Below are positions 48,350 to 56,581 of a stretch of DNA of 64,000 nucleotides, piece after piece. Position 1 is the first letter of the stretch. Every line of letters begins with the position of its first letter. Source of the stretch: Bacteroidales bacterium WCE2008 (GTDB taxonomy: Bacteria; Bacteroidota; Bacteroidia; Bacteroidales; UBA932); assembly GCA_900167925.1 (NCBI GenBank), contig FUZM01000001.1, positions 248,001 to 312,000 of the forward strand, read 5' to 3'. The notes beneath the pieces are model-generated. The model worked only from the letters and a program-made list of their open reading frames with translations, made no database searches and was not told where the DNA came from. The position numbers and the translations under genes are program-made.

Positions 48350-49996
48350 TTATCTATACTGAGCGAATTCGATGTCCTTTTCGGCGCGGGCTGCGAGATC
48401 CTTGACATTCTTGATCTTGTCGAGGTTGGCAGCAACACCTTCTGCATCGCCCCTGCGGGCTGCGATGATGGCGCGGAGATAGTTCAGGCGGATGTCCTTG
48501 CACTTGATACCTGCCTCGGCTGCGTCAAGCTCGTCGTTGAGGATAAGGGCGAGAGTCTTGTTGTAGCAGCATCCCTGGAAATCCTTGAGATCAGCGGCAG
48601 CGGCTGAGTAGTTGCCGGTAAGGATCTCGACTACGCCGCGGTTAGCCTTGGCGAGGTCGTTTCCTGCCTTGTTGAAGAGCCTTCCAGCCTCCTCAAAGTT
48701 ACCCTTTCTCATAGCGATTACGCCGAAGATATTGTCGAGGTCTGCGCCGGTCTCCTTGACATTGGCGAAAGCCTTCTCTGCATCGGCAATCTTGCCGGCT
48801 GCGAGATAAGCGACGCCAAGGTTGAACTGGGCGCGGTCGCTGCCGTATTTGTCGATGGCCTTCTTGTAAAGGCTGATCTTCTTGCCATTGTCCCTTACGA
48901 GGGTAGCTGCACGGAGGAGAGCCTCTTCGTCAAGGACGTCGATATTCTCGTCAACGAGAGCGAGAAGCTCGTCGCTGGAGTAATTCTGGTATTCTACGTT
49001 AGCGATGAATCTTGCGCGGCGGAGCTCAGGAAGAACGGTGCTCTTGAGGGAAGTGTAGACCTCAGACATGTTCTTGATCTCGTTCTCGCGAACTGCAGGA
49101 TCGCTGTACATAGAAAGGACGCGGAGGATAAGGTCCTTGTCCTCGAGGTTGGAGTTGGCTACGAGAGACTGGAAGCCTTCCCAGTCCTGACCTACGCTCT
49201 TGAGCTCAGGATCGGCGACATTCTTGCCCTTCATGACCTTGTCCCATGCCTTGTCGGCAGACTTAGAACGCTTGTCGGAGAGCTTGTCGTTGAGGGACTT
49301 TCCGCCGTCCGGAGAAGCATAAGCTACGACCTCGGTGCTGGTGATGTTCCTTCTTGCGTCAGCTGCGATAGCGTCGAGAGCTGCCTGGAAGTCCTTGATG
49401 GACTGGTTCTTGAGCTCCTTGCCGGCAACGTCTGAAGAGTTGATCTTATAGAGGATCTGACCTTCCTCGGTCTGCTTGATGATTTCCTGGTAGTTGTCTT
49501 TTCTGTAGTCGAAGTAGCCGTCAGCGTCGACGAGCATATAGGTAGTGTTGGTACCGTCAGCGACCTTCTTTGCAGGAAGACTGATAGCTTTTGATTTATA
49601 ACGGACTACGCCGCGGAGCTCGAGAGTTGCCTGCTCCATGCCTTCGACATAATCGAAATGAACTCTTTCCCTGACGGTCTGGCCGGCAGCGGAAACGGTC
49701 TTATAGTTGTCTTTTACTTTCTCGCCCTGGTAAACGAACGGTTTCATTGCGGCTTCACCGCCGTCATATACGAGTACCGGAGTGACTTCAAGGATAGCTT
49801 TCGGATGGAAGTACTTTGCCGGGTATGTGACTGTGATATCAGCGTCGATATTTCCTGCAACAGCTTCAAGGACCTCAGGTTCGCAGGTAACTTTCACATT
49901 TTCAGCCAGCTTGGCCATTTTGTCCACTGAAGAACATCCCACAGCTGCGATTCCCATAAGGGCGGCAGCAATCAGTTTGATTCCTTTTTTCATCAT
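48350..49996 (-). CDS. lipoprotein with OmpA-like and TPR regions
   Basis: 548 residues; lipobox AAVGC. The first 150 residues are beta-rich (DADITVTYPAKYFHPKAILEV). The middle (about 190-300) resembles an OmpA-like domain with IKDFQAALDAIAADARRNIT and VVAYASPDGGKSLNDKLSDKRSKSA, the latter like the peptidoglycan-binding helix. The C-terminal third is a chain of TPR-like helices (AQFNLGVAYLAAGKIADAEKAF, IFGVIAMRKGNFEEAGRLFN). Similar proteins in Bacteroidetes attach the outer membrane to peptidoglycan. Transcribed divergently from the sigma-54 regulator. Highly biased codons suggest strong expression. Confidence 0.8.
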   Translation of the reverse strand: MMKKGIKLIAAALMGIAAVGCSSVDKMAKLAENVKVTCEPEVLEAVAGNIDADITVTYPAKYFHPKAILEVTPVLVYDGGEAAMKPFVYQGEKVKDNYKTVSAAGQTVRERVHFDYVEGMEQATLELRGVVRYKSKAISLPAKKVADGTNTTYMLVDADGYFDYRKDNYQEIIKQTEEGQILYKINSSDVAGKELKNQSIKDFQAALDAIAADARRNITSTEVVAYASPDGGKSLNDKLSDKRSKSADKAWDKVMKGKNVADPELKSVGQDWEGFQSLVANSNLEDKDLILRVLSMYSDPAVRENEIKNMSEVYTSLKSTVLPELRRARFIANVEYQNYSSDELLALVDENIDVLDEEALLRAATLVRDNGKKISLYKKAIDKYGSDRAQFNLGVAYLAAGKIADAEKAFANVKETGADLDNIFGVIAMRKGNFEEAGRLFNKAGNDLAKANRGVVEILTGNYSAAAADLKDFQGCCYNKTLALILNDELDAAEAGIKCKDIRLNYLRAIIAARRGDAEGVAANLDKIKNVKDLAARAEKDIEFAQYR

Positions 49997-50020
49997 CTAA
50001 ACTTATAAATTCAATTAACG

Positions 50021-50050
50021 CAAATATACTAACATTTGTGTTGATTTCAA
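50021..50050 (-). promoter_or_regulatory. promoter of the OmpA/TPR lipoprotein gene
   Basis: Minus strand -7 TATATTTG at 50021-50028 with TTG at 50048-50050, a 19-bp spacer. Leader about 15-20 nt. Confidence 0.6.
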
Positions 50051-50101
50051 GAACCGGGCCAAAAGTTTGTGGATTTTAGGTGGAACTAATCCACTTTTTG
50101 C

Positions 50102-50109
50102 TAACTTTG
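50102..50109 (+). promoter_or_regulatory. -7 element of the sigma-54 regulator/LptE/SecG operon
   Basis: TAACTTTG only 7 nt before the ATG at 50117, so the transcript is nearly leaderless. A GTGGA/TCCAC dyad lies just upstream. Confidence 0.55.
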
Positions 50110-50116
50110 CGTTTAT

Positions 50117-51361
50117 ATGGATAAACAGGATTTACAGAGACTGAAGAATAAATTCGACATCGTCGGGAACGACCCTGACCTCAACAGGGCCCTCGAGATG
50201 GCTGTCGCCGTGGCCCCTACGGACCTTACGGTGCTGGTTACGGGCGAAAGCGGTGTCGGCAAGGAGAATATCCCGAAGATAATCCACCAGAACAGTCTCC
50301 GCCGCAACGGAAAGTACTTTGCCGTCAACTGTGGAGCGATTCCTGAAGGAACCATAGAAAGCGAACTTTTCGGTCATGAGAAAGGCGCTTATACCGGAGC
50401 CATCGAAGCCCGCAAGGGTTATTTCGAGGAGGCCAACGGCGGAACCCTCTTCCTCGACGAAGTCGGCGAGCTTCCGCTGCCTTATCAGGCAAAGCTGCTG
50501 CGTGTCCTCCAGTCCGGAGAATACACCCGCGTCGGATCTTCCAGAGTCGACAAGACCGACGTCCGTGTGATCGCCGCCTCCAATGTCGACCTGCGCTATG
50601 CAGTCGCCCAGGGACGCTTCCGCGCCGACCTGTACTACAGACTCAATGCAGTCCAGATCACGATGCCGGCGCTCCGTGACCGCGGAGATGATATCTATCT
50701 GCTGTTCAGAAAGTTCTGTGCGGATTTCTCAGAAAAATACGGCACCGCCAAGGTCAATCTTGCCGGCGACGCCATAAGACTTATACTCAACTACCGCTGG
50801 CCCGGAAACATCCGCCAGCTGAAGAACATAGCCGAGACGGTATCCGCCCTCGAATCGGGGAACGTATCCCCGGCGACCGGCAGATGCGAAGTTAACGCCG
50901 AGACCCTCTCCCGCTACATCCCTAAGGATGAAGAGAACATGCTTCCGGCAACGGTCGGCGCTCCTTCAGGCGGCAAGATGAGCGACGAGGACAAGCAGGA
51001 GATCTACAAGGCTCTCTACGCCCTGAATGCCGAAGTGGCCAGACTCCGCGGCATGGTCGAGACCGGTCGTCCGGGAGAGCCTGCCCAGCCGGTGATCACT
51101 CATTCGCGGCCGCAGGACGACGAAGACATGGTCGATATCCAGGACGATGTCCATGAGCCGGCAAAGATTGTCCATGATGTTGAGTATCATACGGAGCACA
51201 CCGAGAATTTCTCGATCCAGGAGGCCAATGAGGACCTTATCCGCAAGGCTCTGGAGAAATACAACGGCAACCGTAAGAAGGCGGCCGAGGAACTCGGTAT
51301 TTCAGAACGTACTCTGTACAGGAAACTTCCGCCGGAGTACAGAAACTCAAGACAGAAATGA
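50117..51361 (+). CDS. sigma-54 AAA+ activator without receiver domain
   Basis: 414 residues. AAA+ domain from about residue 10: Walker A GESGVGKENIPKIIH, sigma-54 contact loop GAYTGA, Walker B NGGTLFLDEVGELP, sensor region NYRWPGNIRQLKN. The C-terminus has a Fis-type HTH (KYNGNRKKAAEELGISERTLYRKL). No N-terminal receiver, so it is presumably constitutive or controlled by a partner protein. In Bacteroidota a gene of this type commonly heads an operon with LptE and SecG, as here: the LptE ATG overlaps its stop (ATGA). Targets unknown; the orphan sigma-54 promoter at 3.3 kb is a candidate. Confidence 0.9.
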   Translation: MDKQDLQRLKNKFDIVGNDPDLNRALEMAVAVAPTDLTVLVTGESGVGKENIPKIIHQNSLRRNGKYFAVNCGAIPEGTIESELFGHEKGAYTGAIEARKGYFEEANGGTLFLDEVGELPLPYQAKLLRVLQSGEYTRVGSSRVDKTDVRVIAASNVDLRYAVAQGRFRADLYYRLNAVQITMPALRDRGDDIYLLFRKFCADFSEKYGTAKVNLAGDAIRLILNYRWPGNIRQLKNIAETVSALESGNVSPATGRCEVNAETLSRYIPKDEENMLPATVGAPSGGKMSDEDKQEIYKALYALNAEVARLRGMVETGRPGEPAQPVITHSRPQDDEDMVDIQDDVHEPAKIVHDVEYHTEHTENFSIQEANEDLIRKALEKYNGNRKKAAEELGISERTLYRKLPPEYRNSRQK

Positions 51362-51867
51362 AAAGACTGATTTTCAGAATATTGGCCATTGTCGCCCTTG
51401 CATCCGCAGCAAATTCCTGCGGAATATATTCTTTTACAGGCACGTCAATCCAGCCGGATGTCAAGTCCGTGACCTTGAATTATTTTGAATACAAGGCGCT
51501 CAGGGTCAATCCTACCCTCAGCAATCAGCTTACCGAGGAGGTAAGGGAGAAATTCCGCAGGATGACACGTCTGGAGCAGGTGGATGTGGATGGAGATATC
51601 GAGATCGAGGGCCAGATCACCGGCTACGACGTCAAGTCGATGGGTATTACCGCCAATGAGGTTGCTTCGACGAACAGACTTACCGTATCGGTGAAGATCA
51701 AGTTCACCAACCGCAAGTATCCGGAGGAAGATTTTGAGAAGTCTTTCTCTGCCTATGCCGACTACCCGTCCACGGATCCTCTCGACGCGGTCGAGGGAGA
51801 TCTCTGCGATAAGATCGTGGAGCAGCTGAGCGAGGATATAATGAACGCAACTATAGCAAACTGGTAG
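51358..51867 (+). CDS. lptE: LptE-family outer-membrane lipoprotein
   Basis: 169 residues; lipoprotein signal with ASAANSC (Cys20). Sequence GIYSFTGTSIQPDVKSVTL, then SNQLTEEVREKFRRMTRLEQV, with the strand IEIEGQITGYDVKSMGIT, is the Bacteroidota LptE type. LptE plugs the LptD barrel that delivers LPS to the outer surface. It sits in the conserved regulator/LptE/TPR/SecG order; a 4-bp overlap joins it to the regulator and 3 nt separate it from the next gene. Length is usual for the family. Confidence 0.85.
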   Translation: MKRLIFRILAIVALASAANSCGIYSFTGTSIQPDVKSVTLNYFEYKALRVNPTLSNQLTEEVREKFRRMTRLEQVDVDGDIEIEGQITGYDVKSMGITANEVASTNRLTVSVKIKFTNRKYPEEDFEKSFSAYADYPSTDPLDAVEGDLCDKIVEQLSEDIMNATIANW

Positions 51868-51870
51868 TAT

Positions 51871-52461
51871 ATGGACAGAAGCGGATATATCAACCTCAAG
51901 ACTCTGACGATGGACGAACTCGCCGGCGTGGTCAATCTGTACCCGTGGTATGGAGCCGCCAGGCGCGAGCTCTGCGTACGTATGGCCAAGATGGGCGGAA
52001 ATGCCTGGGGTAAGGAGCAGTATGCCGACGCAGCCATGTATCTGGGCGACCGCAGGGTTGTGGCAGATATCGTCAGGGACCGTGCGGGGGATTATTCCGA
52101 CAAGGATCTTTCGACCCTTCTCCATTCCTATATATCTGATGAGAAAAAGACTCAGGGCTACGAGAGGACTGTCCATGTCGTCGGAGGGGATTATTTTACC
52201 CAGGCGCAGTACGATACGGTGCGCAAGGACGATGATAATGTCTTTTCGAGATTTGCCGTCAAGTCCAGCCTCGAATCCGGCGAAGATGGCGACGGAGCCC
52301 TTCTGGACGAGGATTTCTGCACCGAAACTCTGGCGCAGATATATGCCGAGCAGGGCTATTACGATCAGGCAAAACGCATTTATTCAAGACTTCTCTTGAA
52401 AAATCCGGAAAAAAATGCTTACTTTGCAGCCCTTATCGAAAAATTCGGACAGGAAATATAA
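51871..52461 (+). CDS. TPR-tail hypothetical protein of the LptE/SecG operon
   Basis: 196 residues and no signal peptide. The N-terminal half is helical (LKTLTMDELAGVVNLYPWYG, ARRELCVRMAKMGG), then a charged linker (TVRKDDDNVFSRFA). The C-terminal 45 residues form one TPR-like hairpin: DFCTETLAQIYAEQGYYDQAKRIYSRLLLKNPEKN, a conserved box in Bacteroidota proteins of this locus. Function unknown; probably cytoplasmic. Lies 3 nt after LptE and 15 nt before SecG. Confidence 0.75.
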   Translation: MDRSGYINLKTLTMDELAGVVNLYPWYGAARRELCVRMAKMGGNAWGKEQYADAAMYLGDRRVVADIVRDRAGDYSDKDLSTLLHSYISDEKKTQGYERTVHVVGGDYFTQAQYDTVRKDDDNVFSRFAVKSSLESGEDGDGALLDEDFCTETLAQIYAEQGYYDQAKRIYSRLLLKNPEKNAYFAALIEKFGQEI

Positions 52462-52476
52462 AAATTACAACTATAT

Positions 52477-52824
52477 ATGAATTGGTTATTTGTAACTCTG
52501 ACAGTTCTTATTGTTATCGCTGCAGTGCTTCTCGTGCTGGTAGTGTTGCTTCAGAATGGCAAGGGCGACGGTATGGCCAGCAACTTCGTTGCAGCCAACA
52601 ACGTGCTCGGTGTCAGGCAGGCAGCCAATGAGCTTGAGAAAGCTACTTGGTACCTCGTAAGCTTCATTCTCATAGCAGCTATCGCATCTTCTTTCACCCT
52701 CGGAAATGGCGGTTCCGCAGCCGTTGACATTACCGACCAGGTAGAGAACGTTACCGAGCAGCAGCCTGCATTCCCTTCAGCCCCTGTTTCTCAGGAGGCT
52801 CCGGCAACTGAATCTGCTGAGTAA
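52477..52824 (+). CDS. secG: preprotein translocase subunit SecG
   Basis: 115 residues with two membrane helices (LFVTLTVLIVIAAVLLVLVVLLQ and WYLVSFILIAAIASSFTL). The connecting loop has the SecG motif LLQNGKGDGMASNF and the GVRQAANELEKATW segment. SecG joins SecYE and stimulates protein export through the inner membrane. The C-terminal extension (about 35 residues, rich in Pro, Glu, Ala) is typical of Bacteroidota versions. Last gene of the operon; its stop is followed by a 130-bp gap with two dyads and then clpB. Confidence 0.92.
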   Translation: MNWLFVTLTVLIVIAAVLLVLVVLLQNGKGDGMASNFVAANNVLGVRQAANELEKATWYLVSFILIAAIASSFTLGNGGSAAVDITDQVENVTEQQPAFPSAPVSQEAPATESAE

Positions 52825-52834
52825 TATCTCCTCC

Positions 52835-52947
52835 GACTGACAGATTGTCAGTCCGGAAGCGATTGGAATATAATTTGACCATAGCCGTTTGTTCTCATGA
52901 GCAGACGGCTATTGATGCTTATATCTGCCATGAGCTGAAAAAAGGAG
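52835..52947 (+). promoter_or_regulatory. structured leader and strong Shine-Dalgarno before clpB
   Basis: Dyad GACTGACA-GAT-TGTCAGTC (52835-52853), then a hairpin of TAGCCGTTTG with CAGACGGCTA (52882-52911, one G-U pair). An AAGGAG ribosome site at 52942-52947, eight bases before the ATG, is unusually good for this phylum. No exact TAnnTTTG is present (TATAATTTG has an extra base). Possible heat-shock control of translation. Confidence 0.5.
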
Positions 52948-52954
52948 TATTATT

Positions 52955-55147
52955 ATGAATTACAATGGAAGCGCTGCTTCAGGCAGCAATCTGCAATTTC
53001 TGCCGAAATTTGCCACCAACCTCAATGAGCTGGCGGCTTCCGGCAAGCTCGACCCTGTCATCGGCAGGGACGATGAGATCCGAAGGGTGCTCCAGATCCT
53101 CAGCAGAAGGACAAAGAACAACCCTATACTAGTGGGCGAACCAGGTGTCGGCAAGACCGCCATCTCAGAAGGAATAGCCCAGAAGATAATCGATGGTAAT
53201 GTCCCTGAAAACCTTAAGGACAAGCTCGTCTATTCCCTTGACATGGGTGCGCTCATCGCGGGTGCGAAATATCAGGGCGAATTCGAGGAGCGACTTAAAG
53301 GCGTTGTCGGCGAAGTCGTCGGCAGTGAAGGCAAGATCATTCTTTTCATCGATGAGATCCATACTCTCGTCGGCGCCGGAAAGACCTCCGGAGCGATGGA
53401 CGCCTCCAATATCCTGAAACCTGCCCTCGCAAGAGGCGAACTCAGGACAATCGGCTCCACCACCCTCGACGAGTACCAGAAGTATTTCGAAGCCGACAAG
53501 GCCCTCGAGAGAAGGTTCCAGATGGTCATGGTCGACGAGCCGTCTCCGGCCGAATCTATCTCGATTCTGCGTGGTCTGAAGGAGAAATACGAGAACCACC
53601 ACCGCGTGCGCATCGAAGACGACGCGCTGATCGCTGCCGTCAACCTGTCGCACCGCTACATCACCAACCGTTTCCTCCCGGACAAGGCCATCGACCTCAT
53701 AGACGAGGCTGCATCAAAGCTCCGTCTGGAGATGAACTCGGTTCCGGAGCCGATTGACGACCTTAACAGCAAGATCCGCCAGCTCGAAATCGAGAAGGAA
53801 GCGATCAAGCGCGAAGGCGTCTCGCTTAAGCTCGAGAAGATTGAAGGCCAGCTTAAAGAATTGACAGCCAGCCGCGAAGAGCTGATGAAGAAGTGGAACG
53901 AAGAGAAAGGAATCCTCTCCGACCTCCAGACCGCCCGCCAGAATCTCGAGAACTTCAAGATCGAAGCCCAGGCTGCCGAAAGGGCCGGAGACTATGGCAA
54001 AGTCGCCGAGCTCCGCTATGGTCGCATGGCCGAGATCCAGAAGAAAATCGAAGAACTTTCCGCCAAGCAGGCTGCCATCAAGGACCCGATTGTCACAGAG
54101 GCCGTCACCCCTGAGGACATCGCCGAGGTTGTCGCAAAATGGACAGGCATCCCTGTGAAGAGAATGCTCGAAAGCGAGAAGGAGAAACTCCTGCGCATGG
54201 AAGAAGCCCTGCACAAGAGAGTCGTCGGACAGGATACCGCGATCCAGGCAGTCGCTGATGCCGTAAGGCGTAGCCGCGCCGGCCTCTCCAACGAGAAGCG
54301 TCCGATCGGTTCGTTCCTGTTCATGGGTACGACCGGTGTCGGCAAGACCGAGCTCGCAAAAGCCCTCGCAGAATTCCTTTTCAATGACGAGAACATGATT
54401 ACGCGAATCGACATGAGCGAATATCAGGAGCGTCATACCGTCAGCCGTCTTATCGGCGCCCCTCCGGGATACGTAGGATACGACGAGGGCGGACAGCTGA
54501 CCGAAGCCGTCAGAAGGAAACCGTACTCCGTAGTGCTTCTCGACGAGATCGAAAAAGCTCATCCGGATGTCTTCAACACCCTGCTGCAGGTCCTCGACGA
54601 TGGCCGTCTTACCGACAACAAGGGCCGTACAGTCGATTTCAAGAACACGATTCTGATCATGACTTCGAACGCCGGATCCGACATTATCCAGTCCTATATG
54701 GATAATCTTCCGGATATTGCCGGCCAGAATGCCAATGAAGACCTCTCTGCTATCGCCAGACGCCGTCAGATGCTCGAAGAATGCAAGGGCAAGGTTCTGG
54801 AGGTGCTCCGTCAGAATATCAGGCCTGAATTCCTGAACAGAATCGACGAGATCATAATGTTCGATCCTCTTACGAGGAATGATGTGCGCGAGATTCTGCA
54901 TATCCAGATGGACGAGCTCCGCTCGAAACTCTCCGAGGAGGGTGTCGAAGTGACATTCACCAAGGGCTTCGAGGACTATATGACCGACAAGGGATATGAT
55001 CCTGCTTATGGCGCGCGTCCTATCAAGAGGCTTATGCAGAGAGAGCTGGTCAACCAGCTTGCAACCGCGATCCTCGACGGCTCCGTCCACAGGGATTCAG
55101 TCGTGAAGATCGACGCCATCGGCGGACAGGTCGTGCTCTCGAATTAA
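52955..55147 (+). CDS. clpB: ClpB-type disaggregase lacking the N-terminal domain
   Basis: 730 residues. NBD1: Walker [14 protein letters not shown], Walker [16 protein letters not shown], arginine-finger region ALERRFQ. A middle coiled-coil domain (about 290-400, [20 protein letters not shown] to [10 protein letters not shown]) marks it as ClpB rather than ClpA/C. NBD2: Walker [14 protein letters not shown], Walker [16 protein letters not shown]. The first 20 residues are a short Gly/Ser lead, so the 140-residue Clp-N domain of a full ClpB (about 860 aa) is absent, as in the internal-start form of E. coli ClpB. There is no room for it upstream. Resolubilises aggregated proteins with DnaK. 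Confidence 0.92.
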   Translation: MNYNGSAASGSNLQFLPKFATNLNELAASGKLDPVIGRDDEIRRVLQILSRRTKNNPILVGEPGVGKTAISEGIAQKIIDGNVPENLKDKLVYSLDMGALIAGAKYQGEFEERLKGVVGEVVGSEGKIILFIDEIHTLVGAGKTSGAMDASNILKPALARGELRTIGSTTLDEYQKYFEADKALERRFQMVMVDEPSPAESISILRGLKEKYENHHRVRIEDDALIAAVNLSHRYITNRFLPDKAIDLIDEAASKLRLEMNSVPEPIDDLNSKIRQLEIEKEAIKREGVSLKLEKIEGQLKELTASREELMKKWNEEKGILSDLQTARQNLENFKIEAQAAERAGDYGKVAELRYGRMAEIQKKIEELSAKQAAIKDPIVTEAVTPEDIAEVVAKWTGIPVKRMLESEKEKLLRMEEALHKRVVGQDTAIQAVADAVRRSRAGLSNEKRPIGSFLFMGTTGVGKTELAKALAEFLFNDENMITRIDMSEYQERHTVSRLIGAPPGYVGYDEGGQLTEAVRRKPYSVVLLDEIEKAHPDVFNTLLQVLDDGRLTDNKGRTVDFKNTILIMTSNAGSDIIQSYMDNLPDIAGQNANEDLSAIARRRQMLEECKGKVLEVLRQNIRPEFLNRIDEIIMFDPLTRNDVREILHIQMDELRSKLSEEGVEVTFTKGFEDYMTDKGYDPAYGARPIKRLMQRELVNQLATAILDGSVHRDSVVKIDAIGGQVVLSN

Positions 55148-55204
55148 TTGCTTTTCATAGGCAAATAAAGTTGCCGTTTCGGTAGCAATTCTGCTATTTT
55201 TTGC

Positions 55205-55212
55205 TAATTTTG
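55205..55212 (+). promoter_or_regulatory. -7 element of the DUF234 ATPase gene
   Basis: TAATTTTG, about 35 nt before the ATG at 55247. Confidence 0.5.
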
Positions 55213-55246
55213 TGGGCGTAGGTTTATTTCCGTTAAATTAACGTTT

Positions 55247-56581
55247 ATGAAATTAATTAGTAGAGATAGCGAATCCAAGCTGCTGGAACGGCAATTTTGG
55301 CTTGCAAGCACAAAGTCCGGAAGGATGACTTTAGTCTCCGGACCAAGATTTTCAGGCAAGACGACCCTCGTCGTCAGGTCTCTGCAGGACGCTTTGCTCT
55401 TTTATCTCGGGATCGGTTCCCGGGCGGAGGCGATGATTGTCTCCGAATGCCGTGATGCAATACAGAAGGCGACCGGAGAATCGGTATCGAAAACGGTCAA
55501 CACCTACCGGAAACTGTTCGATTATTTCCTTTATCTCGGATCCAGGGTGACTTTCTCTCTGGTCATTGATGACTTCCAGGAGTTCCGGAAGAAGGATTCC
55601 GGGATATATGAGTATATCAGGGATTCATGGATGCGCAGCCGCCGTTCCGGCCACGTCAATCTTGTCCTTATATGCTCAAATCAGGCCGCTGTAGACACGA
55701 TTTTCACTCAAGAAGACGCCCCGATGCATGGTCTTCCAGACCAGGAGATCCGTCTCGGCAACCTCGGGATAAGGGAGATCAAGTCTCTGCTTCTTGATGC
55801 TAATCCTAGCTGTACCAACGAGGATCTTCTCGCGATTTATATGGTCACGGGAGGCTCGTGCCGCTATCTGTCGTCTTTGCTTGAGGACGGAATTTGCACG
55901 AAAGAAGCGGTCATAGACAGGTTTTTCTCTCCTGATTCCGGTTTCATGAACGAAGGAGAAACTGTCCTCGACAGAATCCTTGGCAAGAATTCGGAGATGT
56001 ATCGCTCTATCCTCCAGTTGATAGCGTCTGGTGTCGACTCTCAGCCGGAGATAGAGGAAAGGCTCTCGGGCGCCATTACCGGCGGTCATCTGGCAAAATT
56101 AGAGACGGATTATGAGCTTGTGACCAAGTCCAGGCCTGTGCTTGCCGGCAGTAAAAGCAGGAACGTCGTCAGATACGAAATAACAGATTTGTTTCTATGG
56201 TTGTGGCTCAAATATATAAGCCCCTTCCAGTCCATATTCTACAAGGGTGGTTTCGATACCCTTAAAACAAATATGTTACAAGACTATCCGGCGCATGCGA
56301 AACAGGTCCTGGTCCGCTATTTCATGCATAAATTCGCCGAAGAGAACGGAATCCGGGAACTCGGAGGAGACTGGGCGTCCAAAAAAGACAAGTCCGGCCT
56401 GCCTGATGTCGATATAGTCGCGTTCTCTCCGAAAAAGGATAAGGTCCTTGTCTGCGATGTCGAGTATTCGGTAGAGGGCTTCAAAAAAGAACCGTTCCTG
56501 GAGAAGGTAGATTCTCTGCGGAACGGTCCTCTTAAGGGTTATGATATCGACGCGCGCCTTTTCAGCGTCGCCGACATGTAG
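55247..56581 (+). CDS. AAA ATPase with DUF234 domain
   Basis: 444 residues. N-terminal AAA (archaeal ATPase-type) domain: Walker A SGPRFSGKTTL, Walker B FSLVIDDFQEF, sensor LVLICSN. A winged-helix part follows (about 250-300). The C-terminal DUF234 has VRYEITDLFLWLWLKYISP and the nuclease-like strand pair DVDIVAFSPKKDKVLVCDVEYS. Proteins of this class are widespread, mobile in evolution and of unknown function, possibly toxin-, virulence- or DNA-linked. It stands alone with its own promoter. It converges on the dipeptidase gene, whose stop starts at the next base. Confidence 0.85.
   Translation: MKLISRDSESKLLERQFWLASTKSGRMTLVSGPRFSGKTTLVVRSLQDALLFYLGIGSRAEAMIVSECRDAIQKATGESVSKTVNTYRKLFDYFLYLGSRVTFSLVIDDFQEFRKKDSGIYEYIRDSWMRSRRSGHVNLVLICSNQAAVDTIFTQEDAPMHGLPDQEIRLGNLGIREIKSLLLDANPSCTNEDLLAIYMVTGGSCRYLSSLLEDGICTKEAVIDRFFSPDSGFMNEGETVLDRILGKNSEMYRSILQLIASGVDSQPEIEERLSGAITGGHLAKLETDYELVTKSRPVLAGSKSRNVVRYEITDLFLWLWLKYISPFQSIFYKGGFDTLKTNMLQDYPAHAKQVLVRYFMHKFAEENGIRELGGDWASKKDKSGLPDVDIVAFSPKKDKVLVCDVEYSVEGFKKEPFLEKVDSLRNGPLKGYDIDARLFSVADM

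Noticed and set aside
53714..55090. 458-residue minus-strand frame inside clpB
   Set aside because: Antisense shadow of strongly biased codons in clpB.
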